64,000 nucleotides of DNA from Chitinophaga barathri (GCF_003807585.1 NZ_RMBX01000015.1:124001-188000), one strand, 5' to 3'; positions 25,544 to 32,403 are shown, numbered from the stretch's first letter. A program made the numbers and translations. Notes: generated from the letters alone by a model not told the origin.

Positions 25544-26053
25544 TCAATTACTATGGTTTTTGTCCCATAAATTCAACGCCTCCAAAAGACGCTCTTCCAT
25601 CTCAGCTATAAATTTCTCCCTTGAAAAATCTTTTGGGTAGTATTCAGTCCCTCCGGTTTCAATTTCCCAGATCTCTAGGTGATAGCAGTAACAATCCCAT
25701 AAGCCTAGTTCTTGAAAACTGTAAACGGATCCATCAACTGCGTTATAGATTTCGCAAAATCCATCATAAGGGCTTTGTGAAAGGGAGTTTATTCGTTTTA
25801 TGATGGACGTAATGTAAAATTCCAGGGCCTCCTTTTTGTCAGGTAAGACTAAGTTATTTTCAGCTAATGCACTAGCGAAATACGCCCGTAATTCAAATCC
25901 ATTGTCCGAGGAAGACATCCCGGCAAGGATGAGGAGTGAATCCGAATCCCTTCCATTAGTAAGTGCAGTTATTGCAATGTCAGGCAAGTCTTTTTCTGTA
26001 AGATAACCAAGTACGTACGAGGCAATCTTTTCCTCAAAATTCGTTTGGGTCAT
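25544..26053 (-). CDS. Protein of unknown function, 169 aa, acidic
   Basis: Not recognised. The protein is acidic and rich in aromatic residues, without signal peptide or membrane segment. Visible blocks are KDLPDIAITALTNGRDSDSL, GFELRAYFASALAENNLVLP and a Tyr/Trp-rich GLWDCYCYHLEIWEIE near the C-terminus. Size, acidity and composition recall immunity proteins of bacterial toxin systems, but no toxin gene is adjacent. It lies between the decayed surface-protein cluster and the recombinase remnant. Confidence 0.65.
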   Translation of the reverse strand: MTQTNFEEKIASYVLGYLTEKDLPDIAITALTNGRDSDSLLILAGMSSSDNGFELRAYFASALAENNLVLPDKKEALEFYITSIIKRINSLSQSPYDGFCEIYNAVDGSVYSFQELGLWDCYCYHLEIWEIETGGTEYYPKDFSREKFIAEMEERLLEALNLWDKNHSN

Positions 26054-26094
26054 AAGTGAAAATTACTGACGCAAAGCTAAAAAGCGAAATATAA

Positions 26095-26214
26095 CTATTT
26101 CAGCGTAAAAAAATTGGGTATTTTATACTGGGAAATTATCTCCATCGGAATCGGGAGCAACGGCACCCGCTCCGGGTTATCCGTCTTGATACGGTTCTTG
26201 ATAATAACAAATGT
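26095..26214 (-). pseudogene. Fragment of a tyrosine recombinase catalytic domain
   Basis: Forty codons on the minus strand read VIIKNRIKTDNPERVPLLPI then PMEIISQYK, ending in a TAG at 26095-26097. This aligns with the beta-hairpin of Bacteroidota tyrosine recombinases; the intact integrase at 30125-31348 has IITRRKKTDVRSAIPLLPKA then LALLDKYN at the same place. In-frame stops occur upstream and nothing else of the domain is found. It lies outside the left att repeat, so it belongs to an older, lost element at the same tRNA site. Confidence 0.7.
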
Positions 26215-26289
26215 ACGTCGCGGTTCTGCTCACCGATTTGCTCACCGAATGATTTGAACATCTTTGTGAAAATTTGTACAAATTACTCG

Positions 26290-26326
26290 TAAAAAAACCG
26301 CGCAAACGCAAGGCTTACGCGGGTTT
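26290..26326 (-). terminator. Probable original tRNA terminator, now cut off from the tRNA
   Basis: On the minus strand ACCCGCG and CGCGGT can pair and are followed by a run of seven T. It lies 34-70 bases beyond the left att repeat. If the element is removed on paper, this hairpin falls shortly downstream of the tRNA 3' end. Confidence 0.45.
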
Positions 26327-26359
26327 CAGCAAATTTGCCCAAGTAATTCGGGCTTCTAG

Positions 26360-26387
26360 AAAGTGGTCCCACCTGGGCTTGAACCAG
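26360..26387. repeat. Left attachment repeat (att), 28 bp
   Basis: Identical over 28 bases to 31579-31606. It contains the last 24 or so bases of a tRNA gene (acceptor arm and part of the T arm, minus strand) without the rest of the tRNA, so it is the displaced 3' end left by integration. Confidence 0.9.
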
Positions 26388-26429
26388 TCCCAGAATGCAA
26401 TACAGTTAAGGGTTTCAGCATATAATGGC

Positions 26430-26714
26430 TCATTTGCCCACCTTTAGGACACCTTTTGGTGGATTTAAGGCATCTTTTTGAACTTTTAGCAGGCTGGAAA
26501 TATCCTTCACGATTATTTCAGCTTCGTGGATAATTCTTTCCCTGTCAGCAATTGACAGGTCTGTGTGCTTTGGCTCATTCATCCTTTTGTAGAAAAGGCT
26601 GTGATTGTAGCCCAATTCCTTACAAACCCTATTGCGAAAGGTCTTTCCTGAGCCAAGAAAAGCCAAATAAAACTCCTTCAGAATGCTTACTGATTCAATT
26701 TCAAATGTTTCCAT
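26430..26714 (-). CDS. Small element protein, possible DNA-binding (94 aa)
   Basis: Not assigned to a family. The middle, FRNRVCKELGYNHSLFYKRM, has the spacing of a helix-turn-helix, with the second helix starting at NHSLFYKR, and is followed by a charged helix (LSIADRERIIHEAEIIV). It starts three bases after the end of the 26718-27242 gene and would be translated from the same mRNA. Position at the left end of the element and size fit a regulator or excisionase-like factor, which is inference only. Confidence 0.65.
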   Translation of the reverse strand: METFEIESVSILKEFYLAFLGSGKTFRNRVCKELGYNHSLFYKRMNEPKHTDLSIADRERIIHEAEIIVKDISSLLKVQKDALNPPKGVLKVGK

Positions 26715-26717
26715 CGA

Positions 26718-27242
26718 TTAACTTTTGTGAAGTTCTTCAAAAATGCCCAAAATGGTGTCCTCTTTGGTGTAGTTCTCCCTTAAAATGGAGGTGGTGCCCC
26801 AAAAGTTGCAGCTATAGTTCCTGTAGACCAGCTCCCCCAGATCAATTAATTCATCCCCCATCCAGTGAGGAACCAGCAGCCACTGGAAAACATATCTTTC
26901 CTTGGGGTTGAGCTTTTCCAGCTTTTCTTTTTCAGCCTTTAGGGTTTCCAGCCTACTTTTATGTTGTTCCTGCTTTTCTGAAGTAATAAGGGGATTGAAA
27001 AGCTCTTTGGTCAAAATGGACACTTCCCTGTCTATTCGCAAAATCAGGTCTTTTACAAACAGGCTGGTGCCTTTATGCAATCTTCCTTCCAGCAGAATCT
27101 CGTAGGCCAAAGAATTGTGCATGAAGGGAAGTTGATCCTTTTCAGGTTTTTCCAAAAGGAAGGTGTTAATAAGGTGCGTCTGATCTGCCAGAATAGCTTT
27201 CTGGGCAAAAGCCTGAAATTTTGCAATCTGATCTTCTTTCAT
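26718..27242 (-). CDS. Element protein of unknown function (174 aa)
   Basis: Not recognised. It is soluble and mostly helical: an N-terminal helical part (about 1-80), a Lys/Glu coiled coil (about 95-125, EKQEQHKSRLETLKAEKEKL) and a C-terminal block with FQWLLVPHWMGDELIDLGEL and NFWGTTS, whose Trp, His and Gly residues look structured. No catalytic motif is evident. It is the first gene of a two-gene leftward unit; 294 bases separate its start from the divergent membrane-protein gene. Confidence 0.7.
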   Translation of the reverse strand: MKEDQIAKFQAFAQKAILADQTHLINTFLLEKPEKDQLPFMHNSLAYEILLEGRLHKGTSLFVKDLILRIDREVSILTKELFNPLITSEKQEQHKSRLETLKAEKEKLEKLNPKERYVFQWLLVPHWMGDELIDLGELVYRNYSCNFWGTTSILRENYTKEDTILGIFEELHKS

Positions 27243-27536
27243 GTTAATGTTTTTTGGTTAAGGAATTAATTCAGGTTGGTTATACTTCAGATGGTTAAGA
27301 GAGGGGGAAGTACCAAACCTTAAAATATGGAAGGGGGAAAGGTGGAGGGGTGCTCAATAATGCTATATATTTATATTAACATCAAATTTTTGGGGCTGGA
27401 AAATTCTGGTGAAAATGTTCAGCTATATAGCAGCTACAATCGTGTGTGTGTGTTGAATGAAAATGAAAGAATCACAGTGATAGGATGAATAGCATTTTAT
27501 AATAATGTGGAAATTCTATTTTAACTTGTTGTCTAT
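27243..27536. other. Divergent intergenic region of the element with G-rich tract
   Basis: No gene seen. It contains a G-rich stretch (27329-27350: five G-runs of two to five bases) followed by an AT-only stretch (about 27363-27380). This may hold divergent promoters or a replication origin; neither can be shown from sequence alone. Confidence 0.4.
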
Positions 27537-28019
27537 ATGCCAAAAACTATGAAATACTTAATTGTAATACTCCTAAATACACTTTTGTTAACAGAATCAT
27601 ATTCGCAAGATTCCACTTTCCAATCTTATAATCCAGATAAAATAAAAGAAGAGATTAGTAAAGAAAATAGGTTAGAAGAAGACATGAAGAAATTGAGGGA
27701 ATATGATGAGAAGAGGAATATCTCATATCCTACAATACAAGGCAACGACAGCCCTCAAAAAAAAACTGAATTAGATCAACTTATAGAGAGTTTAGAATCA
27801 GATAATGGCCCCAATATGAGTTCTAATCCTGCAACACATCCTGTTGCGCCTAAAGGGGTTTACAATACATCTGATACCAGCAAGATTAATACTGATGCTG
27901 AAATTTTTGCACCAGCAGAAAGCTCAGAGAAAAAGAACAATCACAACACACTTATTCTAGTTGGGGTGATTGCCTTCATTTCTTTAGCTATTATTGTAAT
28001 AACGATAAGTTCAAAATAG
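27537..28019 (+). CDS. Predicted membrane-anchored element protein (160 aa)
   Basis: An N-terminal hydrophobic signal sequence (KYLIVILLNTLLLTESYSQ) is followed by about 110 polar, Lys/Glu/Ser-rich residues without Cys, then one C-terminal membrane segment (LILVGVIAFISLAIIVITI) and SSK. The likely topology is a periplasmic domain held by a C-terminal anchor. An ATG four codons downstream is an equally good start. No family recognised. It is followed by a 399-bp region with a perfect palindrome and then the polymerase-like gene on the same strand. Confidence 0.7.
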   Translation: MPKTMKYLIVILLNTLLLTESYSQDSTFQSYNPDKIKEEISKENRLEEDMKKLREYDEKRNISYPTIQGNDSPQKKTELDQLIESLESDNGPNMSSNPATHPVAPKGVYNTSDTSKINTDAEIFAPAESSEKKNNHNTLILVGVIAFISLAIIVITISSK

Positions 28020-28418
28020 CTTGTATAAGATAAGTAACCAGTTAAGCAGTATTCCACATGCACCTAACTAGCACTTAATTAAGTGCTAAAAACTGATTTG
28101 ACAACTTTTAAGCAAGGGAATATTGTTTCAAACTTGCTCGACACCAAAATATCAACCATTAAACTGTGTGGAAACGCAATATTTGGAAGCTTATTACATG
28201 AACATTCAGTTGCTAGAATAGATTTTTTTCAATGCTATTGGCAGATAATTTAGTCCAATGTAATTTTACATTTCGATTTTAAAAATGAGCGAAATTTTGA
28301 AAAGAAATTTTGGTCAGGTGGTATACAACTATTTCACTTTTAAACAAGTAAAAAATGAAAAAATTATTCAACAAGCAATCATCTTTTAACAAGTTGATTT
28401 TCAAAATTCTATTTTTGA
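28020..28418. other. 399-bp AT-rich region upstream of the polymerase-like gene
   Basis: No gene seen. It holds a perfect 20-bp palindrome (28069-28088) and long AT-rich stretches, especially 28200-28410. It is a candidate control or origin region. Confidence 0.45.
28069..28088. promoter_or_regulatory. Perfect 20-bp palindrome
   Basis: TAGCACTTAATTAAGTGCTA reads the same on both strands. It has no T-run like a terminator, and lies 50 bases after one element gene and 330 before the next. An operator for a dimeric element regulator or an origin structure is possible. Confidence 0.5.
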
Positions 28419-29897
28419 ATGACCAGACAATTATTTTACATTCCTGAGAATATAGATATAGATGATATTCTCAGGAAAAACCCAATCAACCACATAGTTG
28501 GCTTTAACAGAGATAAGCTACTCTACATTTTACATCTTCTTGCAGAAATCCCCTCCAACAACAAAGATTTAACAAACGAGGATGGTTATGTTCCAATTAA
28601 TGCTGAAATCTTGAAACAGTGGATTGGCAAGGGGTATTCAGATTATTTAACCTACTTACAGGAAGCTGGCATTATCGAATCAGACAACCATTTTATTACA
28701 GGGATAAAATCCAGAGGGTACAGATTTTGCGCCAAGTACCAACAGCCTCTAAAATCAATCCCTGTAACCAATTTAACCCTGCTCAAAAAGATGGCGAATA
28801 ACAGGCAGGTTGAGAAGGATGAAGATGAAATAATTGCAAAACCCACTGCATCTTCTAAGATTGATCTTTCTACTATTGCCAGAAAATATAAGCCCATTGA
28901 GAAATGGTACCAGTCTGGTGGCTTAAAAATCAACGATAAACTTGCACATGCTTACAATGCAGAAATATACCTGCAAAAGAAAAAAGACAGATCGAAATGG
29001 GATAAAACTATTGTAAGCAAAGGGATTAAATGGAAAAACCCCTATGCGCAGTATCTTGGCACCCATTTGAATATTGAGAAGCTAAGGAGAGGCTTATTTA
29101 ACCCACATTTCGACCAAAATGTATTCAGGTATCATTCTGCACTGACATCCTGCAAAAGAGAAATCAGGAATGCCATTAATTACGATGGGGAACAGTTGGT
29201 TGCCATTGATTTGTCTAATAGCCAACCCACTTTGCTTACTTTGCTGCTAGATGATGAGTTCTGGACAAATGAGGCGAAGGGAGGAAAATTAAATTCTTCA
29301 GTTATTCCTTACCTATTCATTACTCCAATATTCTCCAACCACAACAGCTTCACCAATTCCATTACTCTGTGTAAAAATGCCCAGAATAATAGAATAAAGG
29401 AGGGAGATGAAATGTGGAATTATTATAGAATGGTAAGTAGTGGAAATTTTTATTCTGAATTTCGTCAGCTACTAAAAGACAAACTGGGATTAGATTTTAT
29501 AACTAATGAAGAAGTGAAGCCCATATTGTTCACAGTGCTGTTTACAGATAACAGATTCATTGGGCAAGAAGAAGCTGCTCCCAAAAGGCTTTTCAGAGAT
29601 ATATTTCCTAAGATATACGAGATCACAGCATCCATTAAAAGGGCCAAGGCTGAAAATTTGCCTATCCTGCTGCAAAGGGTTGAGAGTTATATCATGTACT
29701 ATCGCATAGTGGTAAGAATTACACAGGAAAGACCATACCTGCCAATTTTCACACTCCACGATTCAGTTGTAACATTGAAGGGGTACGAAGATTATGTAGA
29801 AAATGTGATGAAAGAGGAATTTGGGAATTGCTTAGGATTTTCACCACATTTTAAGAAAGATTACTGGCATGGAGATAAATTGAAGCTGGTAGTGTAG
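28419..29897 (+). CDS. Candidate single-subunit nucleic acid polymerase (family A / T7 RNAP-like motifs)
   Basis: 492 residues. Residues about 30-110 look like a winged helix (GYVPINAEILKQWIGKGYSD, then YLTYLQEAGIIESDN). The C-terminal half has three motifs in the order of single-subunit polymerases: motif A-like VAIDLSNSQPTLLTLLL (Asp264), motif B-like KPILFTVLFT (Lys367, Phe371, Thr372, Phe375; compare K-x3-[MF]-[TG]-x2-Y-G) and motif C-like FTLHDSVVT (His447, Asp448; compare HDS in T7 RNA polymerase and HDE in Pol I). No exonuclease domain is seen. By position it would replicate or transcribe the element. The motifs are direct observations; the activity is inference. It ends at a shared terminator facing the integrase unit. 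Confidence 0.6.
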   Translation: MTRQLFYIPENIDIDDILRKNPINHIVGFNRDKLLYILHLLAEIPSNNKDLTNEDGYVPINAEILKQWIGKGYSDYLTYLQEAGIIESDNHFITGIKSRGYRFCAKYQQPLKSIPVTNLTLLKKMANNRQVEKDEDEIIAKPTASSKIDLSTIARKYKPIEKWYQSGGLKINDKLAHAYNAEIYLQKKKDRSKWDKTIVSKGIKWKNPYAQYLGTHLNIEKLRRGLFNPHFDQNVFRYHSALTSCKREIRNAINYDGEQLVAIDLSNSQPTLLTLLLDDEFWTNEAKGGKLNSSVIPYLFITPIFSNHNSFTNSITLCKNAQNNRIKEGDEMWNYYRMVSSGNFYSEFRQLLKDKLGLDFITNEEVKPILFTVLFTDNRFIGQEEAAPKRLFRDIFPKIYEITASIKRAKAENLPILLQRVESYIMYYRIVVRITQERPYLPIFTLHDSVVTLKGYEDYVENVMKEEFGNCLGFSPHFKKDYWHGDKLKLVV

Positions 29898-29903
29898 CTG
29901 AAA

Positions 29904-29932
29904 AAGGTGCAGGTAAATAAATCCTGCACCTT
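29904..29932. terminator. Terminator between convergent element genes
   Basis: AAGGTGCAGG (29904-29913) pairs perfectly with CCTGCACCTT (29923-29932). Flanking A-runs on the left serve the minus strand. Confidence 0.75.
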
Positions 29933-29949
29933 ACATAAAATTGATTCAA

Positions 29950-30132
29950 CTACAGACAGCACCAAAAACAAAGCAACATTAGTATTAATACGCCCAGTAT
30001 TATTTGCACCACAGGATTTTCTTGCATTTTGGGATATTTATGTGGTATGATATATTTACTGATAAAAGTTCCCAAACCCCAACAAATCAACACCAGCATC
30101 AAAACTGTCCAGATCAGGATGATATTATTCAT
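29950..30132 (-). CDS. Small two-TM membrane protein overlapping the integrase 3' end (60 aa)
   Basis: 60 residues with two hydrophobic helices (about 3-24 and 42-60) joined by a basic loop (SKYIIPHKYPKMQENP). Its ATG at 30130-30132 lies inside the last codons of the integrase gene, an eight-base overlap typical of translational coupling. Small two-helix proteins of this size in mobile elements can be holin- or toxin-like, but no motif supports a particular role. Confidence 0.65.
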   Translation of the reverse strand: MNNIILIWTVLMLVLICWGLGTFISKYIIPHKYPKMQENPVVQIILGVLILMLLCFWCCL

Positions 30133-31348
30133 TGGATGCTGTTTTGAGGTTATTAGATAGCTTTTCCTTCAGCTCCTGCATATCCTGGCTAACCTTCATA
30201 TCAGTTACCATTGCATACTGATGAGTGATCTTGGTAGAGGTATGCCCAAGGATTTTGGAAATACTTTCAAGTGAAACCCCATTAGCCAAAGCAATTGTGG
30301 TGGCAAAAGTTCTCCTGCCCACATGGGAGGTGATGTTTTTATTGATTCCACAGACATCAGCAATTTCATGCAGATAGGAGTTAAATTTCTGGATGCTGTA
30401 GAATGGAAGAATAGGCTTATCTGCCCCTGCATTGTATTTATCCAGCAGGGCCAATGCTTTAGGCAGCAGGGGAATTGCACTTCTTACATCTGTTTTCTTT
30501 CTTCTGGTGATAATCCACCTACCCCCATCTATGCCCATAGAAATGTCCTCCTGCCTCAATTTTGCCATATCAGCAAAGGCTAACCCTGTGTAGCACTGAA
30601 ATAGGAATATATCTCTTGTGATCTGTAGCTTTCTGCTGCTAAAAGTTTTATTTTCAATCTGTTCCAGCTCCTGCTGCGTTAAATACACTCTGTCCACATC
30701 TTTATAGCTGCATTTGAAGGCTGTAAAAGGGTTTGATTTAATCCAGCCATTCAGCAGAGCCATGTTTATGATCTTTTTGAGGTTCTTGCAGTGCTTGATG
30801 GCTGTATTGTGGTCATTGTGATGAACTGTTTTCAGGAAGTGTTCAAAATCTGCCATGAATTTATAGCTCAGTTCCTTCAGCTTCAGGTCTGGTTTTGAAA
30901 AGGAGTGCTGGACAAATTCCTTGATTCTGCTAAAAGTTACCCTGTACTTTTTAAAGGTGGACAGGGAAAAGTCTGTGCCTATTCTGGATTCAAAGTTGTC
31001 GTTGTGATATTGAATCAGTTCTAATAAGGACATATTGCCCTCATCCCTCCCAAGGAATTTATCTACCAGTAGCCCAAGACTTACATTTTCATCCAGCAGC
31101 ATATCTTTAAACAGGCTCAGGATTTTACCCTTTACCTCATCGATATATTTATTGGTCTGTGTTGCATCTTCTGTCTTGCCTTTCACCTTGTATTTGCTGC
31201 TATCCCACTTTTCAGGGTCAACAGCCAAGCCTGTAGAAAATTCCTTTCTCTCATTATTGTAGGTAAGCCTGAGCATGAGGGGAACTTGGCCCCTCTTATT
31301 GGCTCTGTTCTTTTTTATCCAGAAAAGTATGTTGATATTATTTGACAT
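30125..31348 (-). CDS. int: Tyrosine recombinase / integrase of the element
   Basis: 407 residues, full length. An N-terminal arm-binding domain (about 1-95), a SAM-like core-binding domain (about 105-205) and a catalytic domain (about 220-390). Catalytic residues visible are Lys285 (RRKKTD), His342 and Arg345 (HVGRR), His369 (LGHT) and the nucleophile Tyr378 (ITHQYAMV). The position of the first Arg is Ala257 in CYTGLAFADMAKL, as in the Bacteroidota IntDOT-like group, where this Arg is replaced. It lies 230 bases from the right att site and is transcribed inward, and should integrate the element into the tRNA 3' end. Confidence 0.93.
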   Translation of the reverse strand: MSNNINILFWIKKNRANKRGQVPLMLRLTYNNERKEFSTGLAVDPEKWDSSKYKVKGKTEDATQTNKYIDEVKGKILSLFKDMLLDENVSLGLLVDKFLGRDEGNMSLLELIQYHNDNFESRIGTDFSLSTFKKYRVTFSRIKEFVQHSFSKPDLKLKELSYKFMADFEHFLKTVHHNDHNTAIKHCKNLKKIINMALLNGWIKSNPFTAFKCSYKDVDRVYLTQQELEQIENKTFSSRKLQITRDIFLFQCYTGLAFADMAKLRQEDISMGIDGGRWIITRRKKTDVRSAIPLLPKALALLDKYNAGADKPILPFYSIQKFNSYLHEIADVCGINKNITSHVGRRTFATTIALANGVSLESISKILGHTSTKITHQYAMVTDMKVSQDMQELKEKLSNNLKTASNE

Positions 31349-31578
31349 TGCTGGAAGGTTTTAGATGTTCAGCTTTGAGGAATCTGAACAGTTGTCAATT
31401 AGTTTTAATTTGACAAACCCTTACCTGTACTGCATTTGGGAGGAAAAAATGTACACCTCTCTGTTTTGGGCATGTCCCCTTTTGGGACACCTTCAAAACA
31501 AGGAAAACCACACATTCCAGCAGGCCATAAAATGAAAATGCCCTACCAGCTTATAATAACTGATAAGGCTTTTTCAAT
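31349..31578. other. Right end of the element, integrase upstream region
   Basis: No gene. It contains an inverted repeat (TTGTCAA 31392-31398, TTGACAA 31410-31416) about 45 bases before the integrase start, a plausible operator or recombinase arm site. Confidence 0.45.
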
Positions 31579-31606
31579 AAAGTGGTCCCACCTGGGCTTG
31601 AACCAG
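31579..31606. repeat. Right attachment repeat (att), 28 bp, inside the tRNA gene
   Basis: Identical to 26360-26387. It covers the last 24 bases of the tRNA plus four bases downstream, so the tRNA stays intact after integration. Confidence 0.9.
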
Positions 31607-31656
31607 GGACCCTCTGATTATGAGTCAGATGCTCTAACCAACTGAGCTATAGGACC
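31583..31656 (-). tRNA. tRNA with anticodon CAU (elongator Met or Ile2)
   Basis: 74 bases on the minus strand fold into a full cloverleaf: acceptor GGTCCTA/TGGGACC, D arm GCTC/GAGC, anticodon stem TCTGA/TCAGA with loop CTCATAA (anticodon CAT), T arm CCTGG/CCAGG with TTCAAGC. CCA is not encoded. The anticodon-loop sequence is shared by elongator tRNA-Met and by lysidine-modified tRNA-Ile2, so identity is open; initiator is excluded because the first pair is G-C and the anticodon stem lacks three G-C pairs. Its 3' end is the integration site of the 26.4-31.6 kb element. Confidence 0.95.
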
Positions 31657-31670
31657 GGTGCCTTTGCAGG

Positions 31671-31678
31671 CAAAAATA
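31671..31678 (-). promoter_or_regulatory. -7 box of the tRNA gene
   Basis: On the minus strand TATTTTTG lies 15 bases before the tRNA 5' end. Confidence 0.45.
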
Positions 31679-31782
31679 TATAGAACTTGATTGGGCCCCC
31701 TTTCCCGGGGGACGGCAAAAGTAAATATTTTTTACTGAATCTTTTACAAATTTTTCCTCCCGCGCCCTAACTTTACCCCGCC

Positions 31783-32403
31783 ATGCAAGGAATCAAACAC
31801 ATCATTTTCGATCTCGGGGGCGTCATCCTCAATATAGACTACCGGCTCACCAGCCAGGCTTTTAAAGACCTCGGCGCGCAGAATTTCGACGAACTGTACA
31901 ACCAGTTCCACGCCAATTCGTTATTTGAAGACCTGGAAACCGGGCGCGTGACGAACGGGGATTTCCTGGCCAGCATCAAAGAACACCTGCCGGAGGGTAC
32001 TACTGACGAACAGATCGTCCACGCGTGGAACGCTATGCTGCTGGATTTCCCGGTAGCAAGGCTGCAACTGCTCCAGCAGCTCCGCAATCACTACGACCTC
32101 TTCCTGCTGAGCAATACCAATGCCATCCACCTGGAAGCGTTAAATAAACAACTGGAAAGGGAAAGAGGTATCCCCTCACTGGCCTCGTTCTTCGACCGGA
32201 GTTATTACTCCAACCTCATCGGTTACCGTAAGCCCGAGAAAGAATCCTACCAGGTGATCCTGGACGAAAACGGGCTGAAACCGGAACACACCCTGTTCAT
32301 AGACGACACCCTGCCGAACATTGACGGTGCGAAAGCCCTGGGCATACAGACGATTCACCTGCAGGCGCCCAAAACCATCCTGGATATTTTCCGGAAAGGG
32401 TAG
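31783..32403 (+). CDS. HAD superfamily (IA) phosphatase
   Basis: 206 residues. HAD motif I IIFDLGGVILNID (nucleophile Asp10; the usual second Asp is Gly12, as in many YihX-like members), motif II FLLSNTNAIH, motif III Lys in GYRKPEKESY, motif IV LFIDDTLPNIDGA, with a helical cap between I and II. Closest by motifs to the glucose-1-phosphate phosphatase-like YihX group, but the substrate is not certain. Soluble and cytoplasmic. A -7-like TAACTTTA lies 8-15 bases before the start. Confidence 0.88.
   Translation: MQGIKHIIFDLGGVILNIDYRLTSQAFKDLGAQNFDELYNQFHANSLFEDLETGRVTNGDFLASIKEHLPEGTTDEQIVHAWNAMLLDFPVARLQLLQQLRNHYDLFLLSNTNAIHLEALNKQLERERGIPSLASFFDRSYYSNLIGYRKPEKESYQVILDENGLKPEHTLFIDDTLPNIDGAKALGIQTIHLQAPKTILDIFRKG

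Larger units (their letters stand above)
26360..31606. mobile_element. 5.2-kb tRNA-integrated element with polymerase-like gene
   Basis: The boundaries are perfect 28-bp direct repeats, of which the right copy is the 3' end of the intact tRNA gene at 31583-31656. The integrase gene lies close to the right boundary and is transcribed away from the tRNA. The interior is markedly more AT-rich than the core genome. Cargo in order: two unknown minus-strand genes, a membrane-anchored protein, a candidate single-subunit polymerase, a two-TM protein and a tyrosine recombinase. There are no conjugation, capsid or terminase genes, so it is not a conjugative element or complete prophage and must use a helper or another way to move. 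Confidence 0.88.

Noticed and set aside
26447..31493. A 9-bp match GGACACCTT near both ends of the element (26447-26455 and 31485-31493)
   Set aside because: The copies have the same orientation, unequal distances from the att sites, and one lies in a coding gene; chance is likely.
31349..31578. Possible excisionase gene between integrase and tRNA
   Set aside because: No open frame of useful length with a start signal was found there.
31436..31645. A 69-codon plus-strand frame across the right end of the element
   Set aside because: It runs antisense through most of the tRNA gene, and has no homologous feel or start signals.
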